This document shows, piece by piece, positions 47,094 to 55,686 of a DNA stretch of 64,000 bases. This stretch comes from Halanaerobium hydrogeniformans (GTDB lineage Bacteria > Bacillota > Halanaerobiia > Halanaerobiales > Halanaerobiaceae): contig NC_014654.1 in assembly GCF_000166415.1 (NCBI RefSeq), forward strand, positions 1,178,001 through 1,242,000. The letters are read 5' to 3'. A program made the translations under genes and the position numbers. The first letter of the stretch is position 1. Every line of letters begins with the position of its first letter. Under the pieces are notes generated by a model. It did no database searches, was not told the origin of the DNA, and saw only the letters and a program-made list of their open reading frames with translations.

Positions 47094-47369
47094 ATGTCTA
47101 AGCAATGTGGAGATTGTAATTGTGAACATCGGAGCAATTTTGCAGACAAGGCAGATCAAAGTAAAACAACAAAAAATAGAAACAGAAAATATTCTGTAAA
47201 ATATAGAGTTAAATTAAATAATCTTGAGTGTGATGAAGATCAATTTATAGAAAGAATTAAGTCATACCAGGGTATAGTTGATGAAGTAGAGTTTACCGAA
47301 GAAGAGTTAATTATTTCTTATGATGATAGATTAATCTCACCATCTGAAATAGAAAAAATTGTGTCTTAA
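47094..47369 (+). CDS. Small protein with Cys cluster and HMA-like fold pattern
   Basis: This 91-residue protein has a perfect AAGGAGG site. The first 12 residues hold four Cys and a His (CGDCNCEH), then a basic linker, then about 50 residues with a beta-alpha-beta-beta-alpha-beta-like pattern (YRVKLNNLECDEDQFIERI). It might bind a metal, which is only a guess from the cysteines. It lies alone between a terminator and the HD gene. Confidence 0.55.
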   Translation: MSKQCGDCNCEHRSNFADKADQSKTTKNRNRKYSVKYRVKLNNLECDEDQFIERIKSYQGIVDEVEFTEEELIISYDDRLISPSEIEKIVS

Positions 47370-47457
47370 TTGCTTGCAATTCCTCCAGTATTATTAGATA
47401 ATATTTACTAATAACTTTTTAATTAGTAATTCACGATAATTTTAAGGAGGAATTATA

Positions 47458-48132
47458 ATGCTTTATTTAAATGATATAAAAAACAATTCTGATTTTCAGC
47501 ATATGATAGAAGAAGCCAACAATTATCTTTCGGAAAAAGGTTATACTGAACATGGTTTTCGCCATGTTAATTATGTTTCCGAAACAACTGAAAGGATTTT
47601 AAAAAGGCTTAACTTTGATGACAGAACAGTTGAATTAGGTGCTATAGCAGGTTATCTACATGATATTGGAAATATGTTTAATCGTAAACACCACGGAATT
47701 TCTGGTGCGAATATAGTTTATACAGAGCTAAGAAGGCTTGATGTTCCATTAGAAGATATAACCAAAATAACTACAGCAATTGCAAATCATGATGTAGATA
47801 TAGGTAAAGCAGTAAGCCCTATTACCGCTGCTTTAATTCTGGCTGATAAAAGTGATGCTCATCGAACAAGGGTCAACAAAAAAGATTCTACTTTTATTCA
47901 TGACAGAGTAAACCTTGCTATTCGTGATTCAGAAATATCTGTTCAACCAGAAGCTGAAACTATTACCTTAAATATCGATTATGATTCTTCAATCAGTCAG
48001 GTTATGGATTATTTTGAAATATATCTTTACAGAATGGAAATGTGTAAAGAAGCTGCATCTTATCTCGGCTCTAGATTTAGACTTTTTATCAATGATCTCG
48101 AATTATTGGGTCATGTTGATTATCAAGAATAA
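47458..48132 (+). CDS. HD-domain phosphohydrolase
   Basis: This 224-residue protein starts after AAGGAGGAA. It has HD-family residues: FRHVNYVSETTERI, then the metal pair in GYLHDIGNM, IANHDVDIG, and a later D in LILADKSDAH. This matches small metal-dependent HD hydrolases of nucleotides or phosphates. The exact substrate is not known. The next gene follows after 29 bases. Confidence 0.85.
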   Translation: MLYLNDIKNNSDFQHMIEEANNYLSEKGYTEHGFRHVNYVSETTERILKRLNFDDRTVELGAIAGYLHDIGNMFNRKHHGISGANIVYTELRRLDVPLEDITKITTAIANHDVDIGKAVSPITAALILADKSDAHRTRVNKKDSTFIHDRVNLAIRDSEISVQPEAETITLNIDYDSSISQVMDYFEIYLYRMEMCKEAASYLGSRFRLFINDLELLGHVDYQE

Positions 48133-48161
48133 TAATATTTTTTATATAAGGAAGGTACATT

Positions 48162-48635
48162 ATGTTTTTTAAACTATTAATGCTATTTATTTTAATACCT
48201 TTAATTGAATTGTTTTTACTCCTGGAAATTAGTTCTTATATCGGTGTTTTTACAACTATAATGATAATTGTTTTAACAGGAGTTATTGGAACTGTAATAG
48301 CTAAAACGCAGGGATATATGGTCGTAAATAACATCAGGCGAAAGCTGAATACAGGGCAGATGCCCACTGATGATTTAATTGGTGCGTTATTAATCCTTAT
48401 GGGAGGGGTTACACTTTTAACTCCGGGTTTCTTAACCGATATTACTGGATTTTTATTAATCCTACCAGGTTCAAGAAACGTAATTGCTGCTCTGGTTAAA
48501 AAGCGGTTCTTAAAATATGTAAAAGAAAACAAAGTGGAGGTCCATCGAAGTGGAGATAGTTATTATTCCAGCAGTGATAATAGTGAAGATGACTTTATTG
48601 ATATAGATCCTGAAGATGTTGAGGATATAAAATAA
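48162..48635 (+). CDS. fxsA: FxsA-family membrane protein
   Basis: This 157-residue protein matches the FxsA pattern: an N-terminal hydrophobic segment with PLIELFLLLEISSYIG, a glycine-rich helix GVIGTVIAKTQG, and GGVTLLTPGFLTDITGFLLI before an acidic cytosolic tail. FxsA in E. coli eases phage T7 exclusion by F plasmids; the general role is unknown. It may be co-transcribed with the HD gene. A terminator follows at once. Confidence 0.9.
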   Translation: MFFKLLMLFILIPLIELFLLLEISSYIGVFTTIMIIVLTGVIGTVIAKTQGYMVVNNIRRKLNTGQMPTDDLIGALLILMGGVTLLTPGFLTDITGFLLILPGSRNVIAALVKKRFLKYVKENKVEVHRSGDSYYSSSDNSEDDFIDIDPEDVEDIK

Positions 48636-48642
48636 AAAAAAG

Positions 48643-48682
48643 AGGAAATCCAGCTCTGATTAAAGCTGTGATTTCCTTTTTG
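48643..48682 (+). terminator. Terminator after fxsA
   Basis: AGGAAATC pairs with GATTTCCT, with an inner CAGCT/AGCTG helix, and TTTTTGTTTTT follows. Confidence 0.85.
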
Positions 48683-48716
48683 TTTTTGTAAATATATTAG
48701 TATATTTAAATTTTTA

Positions 48717-49331
48717 TTATGCATTTTGGTAAAGCAGACGATGTCTGAGATTAAACTCATATGAGAAAGCATAATTATGTTGTGCCTGCAGCTCAAACAC
48801 CAATTTATTTGTCATTAATACACACATTCTAAATGCTGCATCAATATCATTTTTAAAGCTATATTCAGATTCAGTAAATTTTTGGTGTTCGTCCTCAATA
48901 AAAGCTGCTAAAGTTTTTTTATAAACCGGTCTTGTTTCTATATCTTTTTTGAAAAAATCTGGATGTAAGTTTTGAGCAACTCTATTTAGTTTCCATTCAT
49001 AAAAAATGTGTTTTGCTTTTTCAAAAAAAGTTCCAGCTTCTAATTCCGGATCTGTGTGAGCCCGACTAAAATAATCAGTAATATAGTGAAATAACTCTCC
49101 CAGTTTAACAGCAAATTGATAGGGATTTTGATCAGGATTAATTTCTTTTAGTTCATCATAATTTTCATAAAAGATTTCGATGGTTTCATCTTTAAAATGA
49201 CTGATTTCCCCTTCTATAATATCTGGTTTAATACTACCCCAGGTTAATGCTGTTTTGGAAAGCCATATATCATCCTTTGCAAAATAATCATGAATTTTTC
49301 CGGCCAATAACTTGTGTGTTCTAGTATCCAG
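48717..49331 (-). CDS. Zinc-dependent phospholipase C-family protein, probable CTG start
   Basis: This protein has 204 residues if started at the CTG at 49331, or 196 from TTG 49307. The CTG lies eight bases after a GGGAGG (49345-49340) and gives MDTRTHKLLAGKIHDYF, which looks like the usual THKL start of this family; the TTG has no ribosome site. Histidines and aspartates in GELFHYITDYFSRAH and the early WGSIKPDI fit the zinc-site pattern. There is no signal peptide. The true substrate is uncertain. Confidence 0.75.
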   Translation of the reverse strand: MDTRTHKLLAGKIHDYFAKDDIWLSKTALTWGSIKPDIIEGEISHFKDETIEIFYENYDELKEINPDQNPYQFAVKLGELFHYITDYFSRAHTDPELEAGTFFEKAKHIFYEWKLNRVAQNLHPDFFKKDIETRPVYKKTLAAFIEDEHQKFTESEYSFKNDIDAAFRMCVLMTNKLVFELQAQHNYAFSYEFNLRHRLLYQNA

Positions 49332-49550
49332 TTTGACTACCTCCCGAAGATTTTTCTCTTTCTTAAAATCCTAATTTAACTAACTGTTTTTATTCTATCA
49401 TAGATAAATGCTTTTGACAAATGGTAATTATTGTTAACAAACAAACTGTTTTTTTCATAAGTAAAATCAGCTTAAAAACAGGTTTGCTTAATAATAATTT
49501 TTTTGATAATATTTTAATTGGAATATAATTATATAAATGGAGTGATAAAA

Positions 49551-50219
49551 TTGAATCCTAAAAAGTTAACAGGAGAAAAAGCAGCAGAATTTATTTCAGA
49601 TGGAATGATTATTGGACTTGGTACAGGTTCAACAGCTTATTATGCAATTAAAAAAGTAGGAGAAATGGTTAGAGATGGTCTTAATGTTAAAGCAGTACCT
49701 ACTTCTAAAGAAACAGCAGAATTAGCTCTTGAAGAAGGAATAGAATTGATTGAACTTTCTCAGGTTGAAAAGCTTGATCTCACCATAGATGGAGCTGATG
49801 AGGTAGATCCTGACTTTAATTTAATCAAAGGTGGGGGAGGAGCTCTATTAAGAGAAAAAATAGTTGCAGCAGCTACTGAGAAATTAATTATAATAGTAGA
49901 TGAGTCTAAACTGGTTGATAAGTTAGGAGACTTTTTATTACCTGTAGAAGTAACTCCTTTTAGCTGGCAATACACACAGAAGATGATTAATAAAATGGGA
50001 GGAAGCTCTGAAATCAGAAAAAAAGATGGAGAAATATTTGTAACTGATAATGATAATTACATATTAGATTGTGATTTTGGTAAAATAGAAAAGCCAGAAA
50101 AACTAACCATTGACTTAAATACAATTCCGGGTGTTGTTGAAAATGGGATTTTTGCAAAGATGGCTGAAGTTGTTGTTGTCGGCCATAATGATGGTAAAAT
50201 AGAAGTTTTATATAGATAA
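49551..50219 (+). CDS. rpiA: Ribose-5-phosphate isomerase A
   Basis: This 222-residue enzyme interconverts ribose-5-phosphate and ribulose-5-phosphate. TTG 49551 is chosen, with TGGAGTG nine bases before; it gives MNPKKLTGEKAAEF. Family signatures are GLGTGSTAYYAIKK, DLTIDGADEVDP and IKGGGGALLREK, holding the catalytic Asp, Glu and Lys. It is a single-gene unit by position. Confidence 0.96.
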   Translation: MNPKKLTGEKAAEFISDGMIIGLGTGSTAYYAIKKVGEMVRDGLNVKAVPTSKETAELALEEGIELIELSQVEKLDLTIDGADEVDPDFNLIKGGGGALLREKIVAAATEKLIIIVDESKLVDKLGDFLLPVEVTPFSWQYTQKMINKMGGSSEIRKKDGEIFVTDNDNYILDCDFGKIEKPEKLTIDLNTIPGVVENGIFAKMAEVVVVGHNDGKIEVLYR

Positions 50220-50236
50220 ATTGAAGCAATAATATT

Positions 50237-50296
50237 AAAAGCACACTCTCTTTAAAGTTATAAATTTCTTATGAAGCACTTTAAAAAGAGTGTGCT
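50237..50296 (-). terminator. Terminator of the glutaredoxin gene
   Basis: AGCACACTCT at 50240 pairs with AGAGTGTGCT at 50287, with inner CTTTAAA/TTTAAAG pairing. Read on the minus strand, the stem is followed by TTTTAATAT. On the plus strand there is no T-run, so it mainly serves the minus-strand gene. Confidence 0.7.
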
Positions 50297-50299
50297 CAA

Positions 50300-50542
50300 T
50301 TAATCATTAAGCTTATTTTTCTTTAGCCATTTTATAATATCATCAGACTCATAAAGAGCTTGACCATCAATAAATAAGCAGGGTACCTGTCTTTTCCCAC
50401 CAACTTCGACTAATTTTCTAGCAGCTTCTTTATCTTTATTGATATTTTTTAAATTAACTTTAAGATCATGTTTGTTGATAAACCTTGTTACCTTCCTACA
50501 GTAAGGGCAGGCTGGGTAATAATACAATTTTAATTCTTGCAT
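50300..50542 (-). CDS. Glutaredoxin
   Basis: This 80-residue protein has the active site CPYC (YYPACPYCRKV), the cis-proline QVPCLFI and the glutathione-binding ALYESDDIIKWL. It reduces disulfides in the cytosol with glutathione or another thiol. It is convergent with rpiA and divergent from the M23 gene. Confidence 0.92.
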   Translation of the reverse strand: MQELKLYYYPACPYCRKVTRFINKHDLKVNLKNINKDKEAARKLVEVGGKRQVPCLFIDGQALYESDDIIKWLKKNKLND

Positions 50543-50653
50543 TTTTGTCTCACCCTCTCATTAATTATAATTCTATCTTTATAATTATTTTCTCTTTAAA
50601 CTTTATAATTCCTTTTAAATTATAAATAATCTTAAAAATTTATGCTGAACTCT

Positions 50654-50681
50654 TTCAAATTTATGCTTTTTTTGGTATAAT
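50654..50681 (+). promoter_or_regulatory. Promoter of the LysM/M23 gene
   Basis: TTCAAA at 50654 and TATAAT at 50676 are separated by 16 bases, with AATAGTAAAGG after. Confidence 0.45.
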
Positions 50682-50791
50682 AGTAAAGGTAGTATAAAAT
50701 TTATAGGGTATTAAAGTAAAATAATAAATATTTTTTATTTTTTTGTTTAATTATTATCTTTTGAAAATAACTTGAGAAGGTGGAGAGTAGA

Positions 50792-51793
50792 TTGAGAAGA
50801 CGAGAGCGTTTAACGGGTTTTTTTATCATTTTTATTTTGCTTGCATTTTCTGCTTATAGTAATTCAATGTATGTCGGGGGAAATATTACGAATCTTTCCG
50901 ATCAAAGTATGGTTCAGAGCAGAAACATTGAAGAAAACAGAGGAGAAGATAGTAGTGAGCAAAGCACTGTTTTAGATGGAAAATACTCAGAAGACTCAGA
51001 TTCTTTAAGTTCTCAAATGGAAATTGATAACTCAGCAAACAGAGATAAAGCACCTCAAGTTAAAGAAGAACCACCAAAAAGTTTAACAGAACAAATAAAA
51101 GTACATACGGTAAAAAGCGGTGAAACACTCTGGGATATTGCTCACCATTACTCTTTAAACATTGATTCTTTAATTGGAGCAAATAACATAAGTAATATGA
51201 ATAGTATTAGGCCAGGTCAGGAGTTTAAAATCCTACCAGTCCGAGGTATTTTGTATCGAGTTTCACCTGGTGAAAGTTTAAGTGATATTTCAGATAAATT
51301 TGATATTAGTGCTGAAACAATTAAAAAAGATAATAATATTGCTGATGGTTCTAAATTAAGGGTTGATCAAAATATAATTTTAAGAGATGTTAAGCCAGAA
51401 TTAACCTATCAAGATCGTCTGGATGAGAAACTGATGTTTCCTATTAATACACGAATAACTTCTCCTTATGGTCCAAGATGGGGGCGTATGCATTATGGTG
51501 TTGACTTTGCTGCCCCGATGGGGAGTCCGATCAGAGCTGCATCTTCGGGTAGAGTTGTTTTTAGTGGTTGGTCTGGTGGTTATGGAAAAGTTGTTATTAT
51601 TGAACATAGAAAAGGCTTAAGAACACTTTATGCACATAACTCACAGTTATTGGTAAGTGAAAGACAAACTGTTGATAAAGGTCAGGTTATAGCACGTTCT
51701 GGTAATACAGGTAATTCTACTGGTCCTCATCTACATTTTGAGGTTCAGATAAATGGTAGACCCGAAAATCCTTTAGACTATTTACACAGGTAA
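50792..51793 (+). CDS. Cell-wall endopeptidase with two LysM and an M23 domain
   Basis: This protein has about 333 residues and starts at TTG 50792, six bases after GGTGGAG; GTG 50780 overlaps that site. An N-terminal membrane segment (GFFIIFILLAFSAYS) anchors or exports it. Two LysM repeats (VKSGETLWDIAHHYSLN; VSPGESLSDISDKFDIS) bind peptidoglycan. The M23 domain has HYGVDFAAP and GPHLHFEVQ, giving the zinc ligands. It cuts peptide cross-links in the wall during growth or division. A terminator follows. Confidence 0.93.
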   Translation: MRRRERLTGFFIIFILLAFSAYSNSMYVGGNITNLSDQSMVQSRNIEENRGEDSSEQSTVLDGKYSEDSDSLSSQMEIDNSANRDKAPQVKEEPPKSLTEQIKVHTVKSGETLWDIAHHYSLNIDSLIGANNISNMNSIRPGQEFKILPVRGILYRVSPGESLSDISDKFDISAETIKKDNNIADGSKLRVDQNIILRDVKPELTYQDRLDEKLMFPINTRITSPYGPRWGRMHYGVDFAAPMGSPIRAASSGRVVFSGWSGGYGKVVIIEHRKGLRTLYAHNSQLLVSERQTVDKGQVIARSGNTGNSTGPHLHFEVQINGRPENPLDYLHR

Positions 51794-51812
51794 CAAATAA
51801 TATAGTAATTAA

Positions 51813-51849
51813 CTCCCTTCTCATTGCTTATGCAGAAGGGGGTTTTTTT
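51813..51849 (+). terminator. Terminator after the M23 gene
   Basis: CCCTTCT pairs with AGAAGGGG around a 12-base loop, then seven T. IS copy 2 inserted right after the T-run. Confidence 0.85.
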
Positions 51850-51880
51850 ATCTAAAATTGTCAAGAAAACTCCATTCAAG

Positions 51881-52012
51881 CTATGCATTGGGGGAATGGT
51901 GTTCATATTGCTTTTTGATAAGTCTTGAAGATACAGTTTTTAATATATTAACTAACTTAGATAATTGTACCTGAGGTGGATTTTCAAAGAGGATATGCAC
52001 ATGATCTTTTTC
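51881..52012 (-). pseudogene. tnpA fragment, middle part only
   Basis: The minus strand reads EKDHVHILFENPPQ and SKLVNILKTVSSRLIKKQY, the region around the HUH motif of IS200 TnpA, here DHVHILF. The start and the catalytic tyrosine part are missing. Sequence upstream in this frame is antisense to tnpB and not TnpA. Confidence 0.75.
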
Positions 52013-52344
52013 TCCTCCATTTTTCCTTTTATAAGCAAACATATGTATGGTATAATTATAGTAGAATGGAGGTGAAAAATCAATGCGATTATCATTTAAA
52101 TTCAAGCCTAAATTAAGCCATAAGCAATTAGTAATAATTAATGAATTAGCCTGGCATTGCTCTAAATTATATAATATAGTCAATTATCAGATTAAAAATA
52201 ATAAAGATGTAAAAGCTGTCTATACTGAATATGAACAGTAATCCCTGTGAAATAATTTTTACCAATTTAGCTGTTAGAATTAGAGATAACAAATTACTCT
52301 TATCCTTATCTAAAAAGATACAGTCTAAATATAATGTGAAGGTC

Positions 52345-52405
52345 ACTAAAGCTTTTAATTTATAATACGCAAGGAAAGCTTTAGTATGACCGTATTCGAT
52401 TTGGC
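52345..52405 (+). repeat. 61-nt palindromic element, unit A
   Basis: The unit starts ACTAAAGCTTTTAATTTATA and ends GTATTCGATTTGGC. An 11-bp stem (ACTAAAGCTTT with AAAGCTTTAGT) encloses TAATTTATAATACGCAAGG. Excising 61 bases restores the tnpB frame. Confidence 0.85.
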
Positions 52406-53002
52406 CTCCTTAATTTTGAGCTGCTTGAAGCAGTTCAAAGCATTATAGATTTAGATGCTGTCCAACAGATAAAGATAAAGCAAGATCATATCTCTAAAAG
52501 ATGGTATCTACTAATCATCTACAAAGTTAAAGAGGCAAAAGAAAGTAAGAAATCTAACATAATGGCAGTAGATCTAGGTCTTGATAATTTGGCTACTTTA
52601 ACATTTAAAAACAATTCTGAGTGTTATATTATCAATGGTAAAACTATTAAATCCAAAAATTCTTATTTTAATAAAGAAATTGCCAGACTACAAAGCATTA
52701 GAATGAGGCAGTTAGCTACCAGTAAAATTAGAGATACTAAACGAATAAAATATCTGAGATTAAAGAGAAGAAATTATATTAGAGATTATATCCATAAAGC
52801 TAGTTGCAAAATAGTTGATTTAGCAATTGAAAATCAAGTAGAAACTATTGTAATCGGAGACATAAAAAATATTAAACAATGCAGCAAGCTTAAATCTTTT
52901 GTCCAAATACCGATCCAGAGATTAAAAAAATTAATTGAATACAAAGCTAAACTAAAAGGTATCAAAGTTGTTGAAATTGATGAAAGCTATACTTCCGGAT
53001 GT

Positions 53003-53063
53003 ACTAAAGCTTTTAATTTTAGTTACGCAAGGTAAGCTTTAGTATGACCGTATTCGATTTGGC
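53003..53063 (+). repeat. 61-nt palindromic element, unit B
   Basis: The unit has the same length and tail as unit A and differs only at a few loop bases (ATTTTAGTTACGCAAGGT). With the base before it, TACTAAAGCTT pairs with AAGCTTTAGTA. Excising 61 bases restores the tnpB frame. Confidence 0.85.
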
Positions 53064-53291
53064 CGCTATTCAGTAGATCTGGAAAAAATAAATAAAAGCA
53101 ATTATGATAAATCCAGAAGAATTACTAGGGGTCTCTTTAAAACTAACGAGGGCTTATTAATTAATGCTGATCAGAATGGTAGTTTTAATATACTTCGTAA
53201 ATACCATAACGATAAATGTATTCTCAGACCTATCAAAGAGGCGAGAGATAATGGATTTGTGGACAATCCTTCAAGATTAAGGGTATCCTAA

Positions 53292-53423
53292 ACTATTAGG
53301 AGCAAAACTTAAAAGCCAAACATCTTGTAAACTGACCTAGTAATATAGGTTGAACTTTAATCTATATGAAGCAGTTAGAAGCTCCCTCTAAATCTTGATT
53401 TTGATTTAGGTGGAGAGGTTCAC
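53292..53423 (+). ncRNA. Possible omega RNA scaffold / right end, copy 2
   Basis: This is nearly the same sequence and hairpins as in copy 1. A guide would begin at TTGACATCAG, which is the cad promoter. Expression is unknown and TnpB here is broken. Confidence 0.4.
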
Positions 53424-53487
53424 TTGACATCAGAATTAAATTAATTTATAATTTAATTAATGAATATTTGAATAATTGTTCATATAT
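53424..53487 (+). promoter_or_regulatory. cad promoter with ArsR/SmtB-type operator
   Basis: TTGACA at 53424 and TATAAT at 53447 with exactly 17 bases between form a near-perfect sigma-A promoter. Downstream, at about 53461-53487, ATATTTGAATAATTGTTCAT is an imperfect palindrome with the TGAA-N6-TTCA core of CadC/SmtB operators. Metal-free CadC would block transcription here. Confidence 0.75.
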
Positions 53488-53516
53488 AGTTTGTTTTGTC
53501 AGGAGGAGATATTATA

Positions 53517-55643
53517 ATGGATAAAGAAAAACAGGAGGAATATCAAATAGATGGTTTAAGTTGTGCAAATTGTGCTTTAAAAATTGAAAAAGAAGCTCAA
53601 AAAATTGAGGGGCTCGATAATGTAGAGCTTAACTTTGCTGCTTCAACCATAAATGTTTCAGGTGATAGTAAAAGGGTTTCAAATTTAGAACAGGAACTGC
53701 AAAAAATATCTGATAGAATAGAATCTGGAATAAAAATTAAAAAGCAGGATAATAATAAAGAGAAAAAAGAACTGAATGTTTTTTCTTTGAAAGAGTATTT
53801 ATGGATTAAAAAAGATCTTATTATTGGAGCAATAATTTTCTTTGTAGCTCTTAGTATTTCCTATACCGATTATTTCAGGGCTGATTTCTGGCCTAATCTT
53901 AGTCTTCCACTTTATCTGAGTGCCTATTTACTTATCGGCTGGCCGGTTTTAAGAGCAGCTTTAAGAAATATCGGTAGAGGTCAGCTTTTTGATGAAAATT
54001 TTTTGATGACAATTGCAACTTTAGGTGCATTTGCAATTAATGAATATCCTGAAGCAGTAGCAGTAATGCTTTTTTATATGATTGGAGAGCTTTTTCAAGA
54101 AAGAGCGGTTAATGACTCAAGACGCTCAATAAAAGATTTAATGGATATTAAAGCAGAATATGCTAATTTGATTAAAGGTGATGAGATTATACAGGTTGAC
54201 CCAGAAAAAATAGAAGTAGGAGCACAGATAGTTGTTAAAGCAGGAGAGAAAATACCGCTTGATGGTAAGATCATTAGTGGCAGTTCAGCACTAGAGACCT
54301 CTGCTTTAACTGGAGAATCATTACCAAGAGAAGTTGAAAGTGGAGATGAAGTATTGAGTGGTATGGTAAACTTAAATCAACTTTTAACGATTGAAGTAAC
54401 TAAAGAATATAATCAATCAACAGTTAAAAAAATATTAGATCTGGTTGAAAATGCAAGTTCGAAAAAAGCAAAAACGGAAAAATTTATAACAAAGTTTTCA
54501 CGTTATTATACACCTTTTGTTGTTGGAATTGCTTTTCTTGTAGCCGTATTACCACCTCTATTGACCGGAGCTGCTTTTAACACCTGGTTTTATAGGGCAC
54601 TAATCTTTTTAGTTGTTTCCTGTCCCTGTGCCCTGGTTATTTCTATTCCGCTTGGCTTTTTTGGTGGAATTGGACTAGCTTCAAAAAATGGTATATTAGT
54701 TAAAGGTGGCAATTATCTAGAAGCTTTAAATTCTGTTGATAAAATTGTGTTTGACAAAACTGGAACATTAACTAAAGGTAGTTTTGAGGTTGCTGAAGTT
54801 AAATCACATAGCAGCTATAGTGCTGATGAATTATTAAATTTAGCAGCTGAAATTGAACAGTTTTCAAATCATCCAATTGCGTTATCTATTATTGATGCAG
54901 CTGGTAGTTTTGAAAATCATTCTTCAAACTCTCAATATGAGGAAATCAGTGGTGCCGGTATAAAGGCAAAGTTAAATGGAAAAACTTATTTAGCCGGTAA
55001 TAAAAGATTAATGGAGAACAATAATATTAAACTGGAAGATCACGAAAAAAATGCTACAGTTGTATATCTGGCTGAAGAAGGTAATTATTTAGGACATATT
55101 TTAATCAGTGACCAGATTAAGGAAGACTCTTATGAGGCTATTAAAAAACTAAAAGCTATGAATATTACTAATATAACAATGCTTACCGGAGATAATGATT
55201 CAACTGCTCAGGATGTTGCTTTTAAACTGGGGATTAACCATTATTATGCAGAATTACTACCAGACCAAAAAATTGAAAAAATCGAATCATTATTAGATAA
55301 AAAAGGGAAACTTGCTTTTGTTGGTGATGGAATTAATGATGCTCCAGTACTGGCAAGATCTGATTTAGGTATAGCAATGGGTGCTCTAGGTTCAGATGCA
55401 GCAATAGAGGCTGCTGATATAGTGTTGATGACAGATGAACCATCTAAAATAGCAACGGCTTTAGAGATAGCAAAAAAAACAAAAAGAGTAGTCTGGCAGA
55501 ATATAGTGATGGCTCTTTCAATTAAGGCTATTGTCATGATCTTAAGTGTTTTTGGTTTAGCTTCCATGTGGGCTGCAGTTTTTGCAGATGTTGGTGTAGC
55601 TTTAATGGCTCTCTTTAATGTGATGAGAATCTTGAAATCATAA
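53517..55643 (+). CDS. cadA: P1B-type heavy-metal (Zn/Cd/Pb) efflux ATPase
   Basis: This 708-residue protein starts at ATG 53517 after AGGAGGAG. The N-terminal HMA domain has GLSCANCALKIE. Eight membrane helices include the CPC motif SCPCALVISIP. The phosphorylation site is DKTGTLTKG, the nucleotide domain has the HP motif SNHPIALS, and the hinge is GDGINDAPVLA. It exports Zn2+, Cd2+ or Pb2+ at the cost of ATP. The cadC gene follows after 43 bases under the same promoter. Confidence 0.95.
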   Translation: MDKEKQEEYQIDGLSCANCALKIEKEAQKIEGLDNVELNFAASTINVSGDSKRVSNLEQELQKISDRIESGIKIKKQDNNKEKKELNVFSLKEYLWIKKDLIIGAIIFFVALSISYTDYFRADFWPNLSLPLYLSAYLLIGWPVLRAALRNIGRGQLFDENFLMTIATLGAFAINEYPEAVAVMLFYMIGELFQERAVNDSRRSIKDLMDIKAEYANLIKGDEIIQVDPEKIEVGAQIVVKAGEKIPLDGKIISGSSALETSALTGESLPREVESGDEVLSGMVNLNQLLTIEVTKEYNQSTVKKILDLVENASSKKAKTEKFITKFSRYYTPFVVGIAFLVAVLPPLLTGAAFNTWFYRALIFLVVSCPCALVISIPLGFFGGIGLASKNGILVKGGNYLEALNSVDKIVFDKTGTLTKGSFEVAEVKSHSSYSADELLNLAAEIEQFSNHPIALSIIDAAGSFENHSSNSQYEEISGAGIKAKLNGKTYLAGNKRLMENNNIKLEDHEKNATVVYLAEEGNYLGHILISDQIKEDSYEAIKKLKAMNITNITMLTGDNDSTAQDVAFKLGINHYYAELLPDQKIEKIESLLDKKGKLAFVGDGINDAPVLARSDLGIAMGALGSDAAIEAADIVLMTDEPSKIATALEIAKKTKRVVWQNIVMALSIKAIVMILSVFGLASMWAAVFADVGVALMALFNVMRILKS

Positions 55644-55686
55644 TCTATAATTGCTTTAAATTTTAAATAAGAATGGAGTGTAAAAA

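Larger units (their letters stand above)
52083..53291 (+). pseudogene. tnpB: tnpB remnant, copy 2, with two 61-nt insertions and a deletion
   Basis: ATG 52083 follows GGAGGTG. After codon 50 a 173-bp deletion relative to copy 1 shifts the frame. Element A interrupts at 52345 and element B at 53003. Between them an open stretch holds the RuvC I motif AVDLGLDNLATL and the later TIVIGDIKNIKQ; after B come INADQNGSFNI (RuvC III) and the normal end at 53289. Removing 61 nt at A and B restores NVKV-LLNFELLEAV and DESYTSGC-RYSVDLEK in frame. This TnpB type lacks the CxxC zinc finger. Confidence 0.87.
51851..53423 (+). mobile_element. IS200/IS605-family element, copy 2, decayed
   Basis: The left end TCTAAAATTGTCAAGAAAAC and right end GAGGTTCAC match copy 1. 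tnpA (minus) is a middle fragment. tnpB (plus) has a 173-bp deletion with AT microhomology near 52231 and two 61-nt insertions. The right end at 53423 directly touches the TTGACA of the cad promoter. The two copies keep different parts, so neither is self-mobile. Confidence 0.88.

Noticed and set aside
52345-53063. 61-nt units as translational bypass elements or tiny introns
   Set aside because: Excision restores frame in both places, but take-off and landing codons do not match (GTC and TGT against GGC), and 61 nt is too short for a group I or II intron. Insertion of a small mobile palindrome is simpler.
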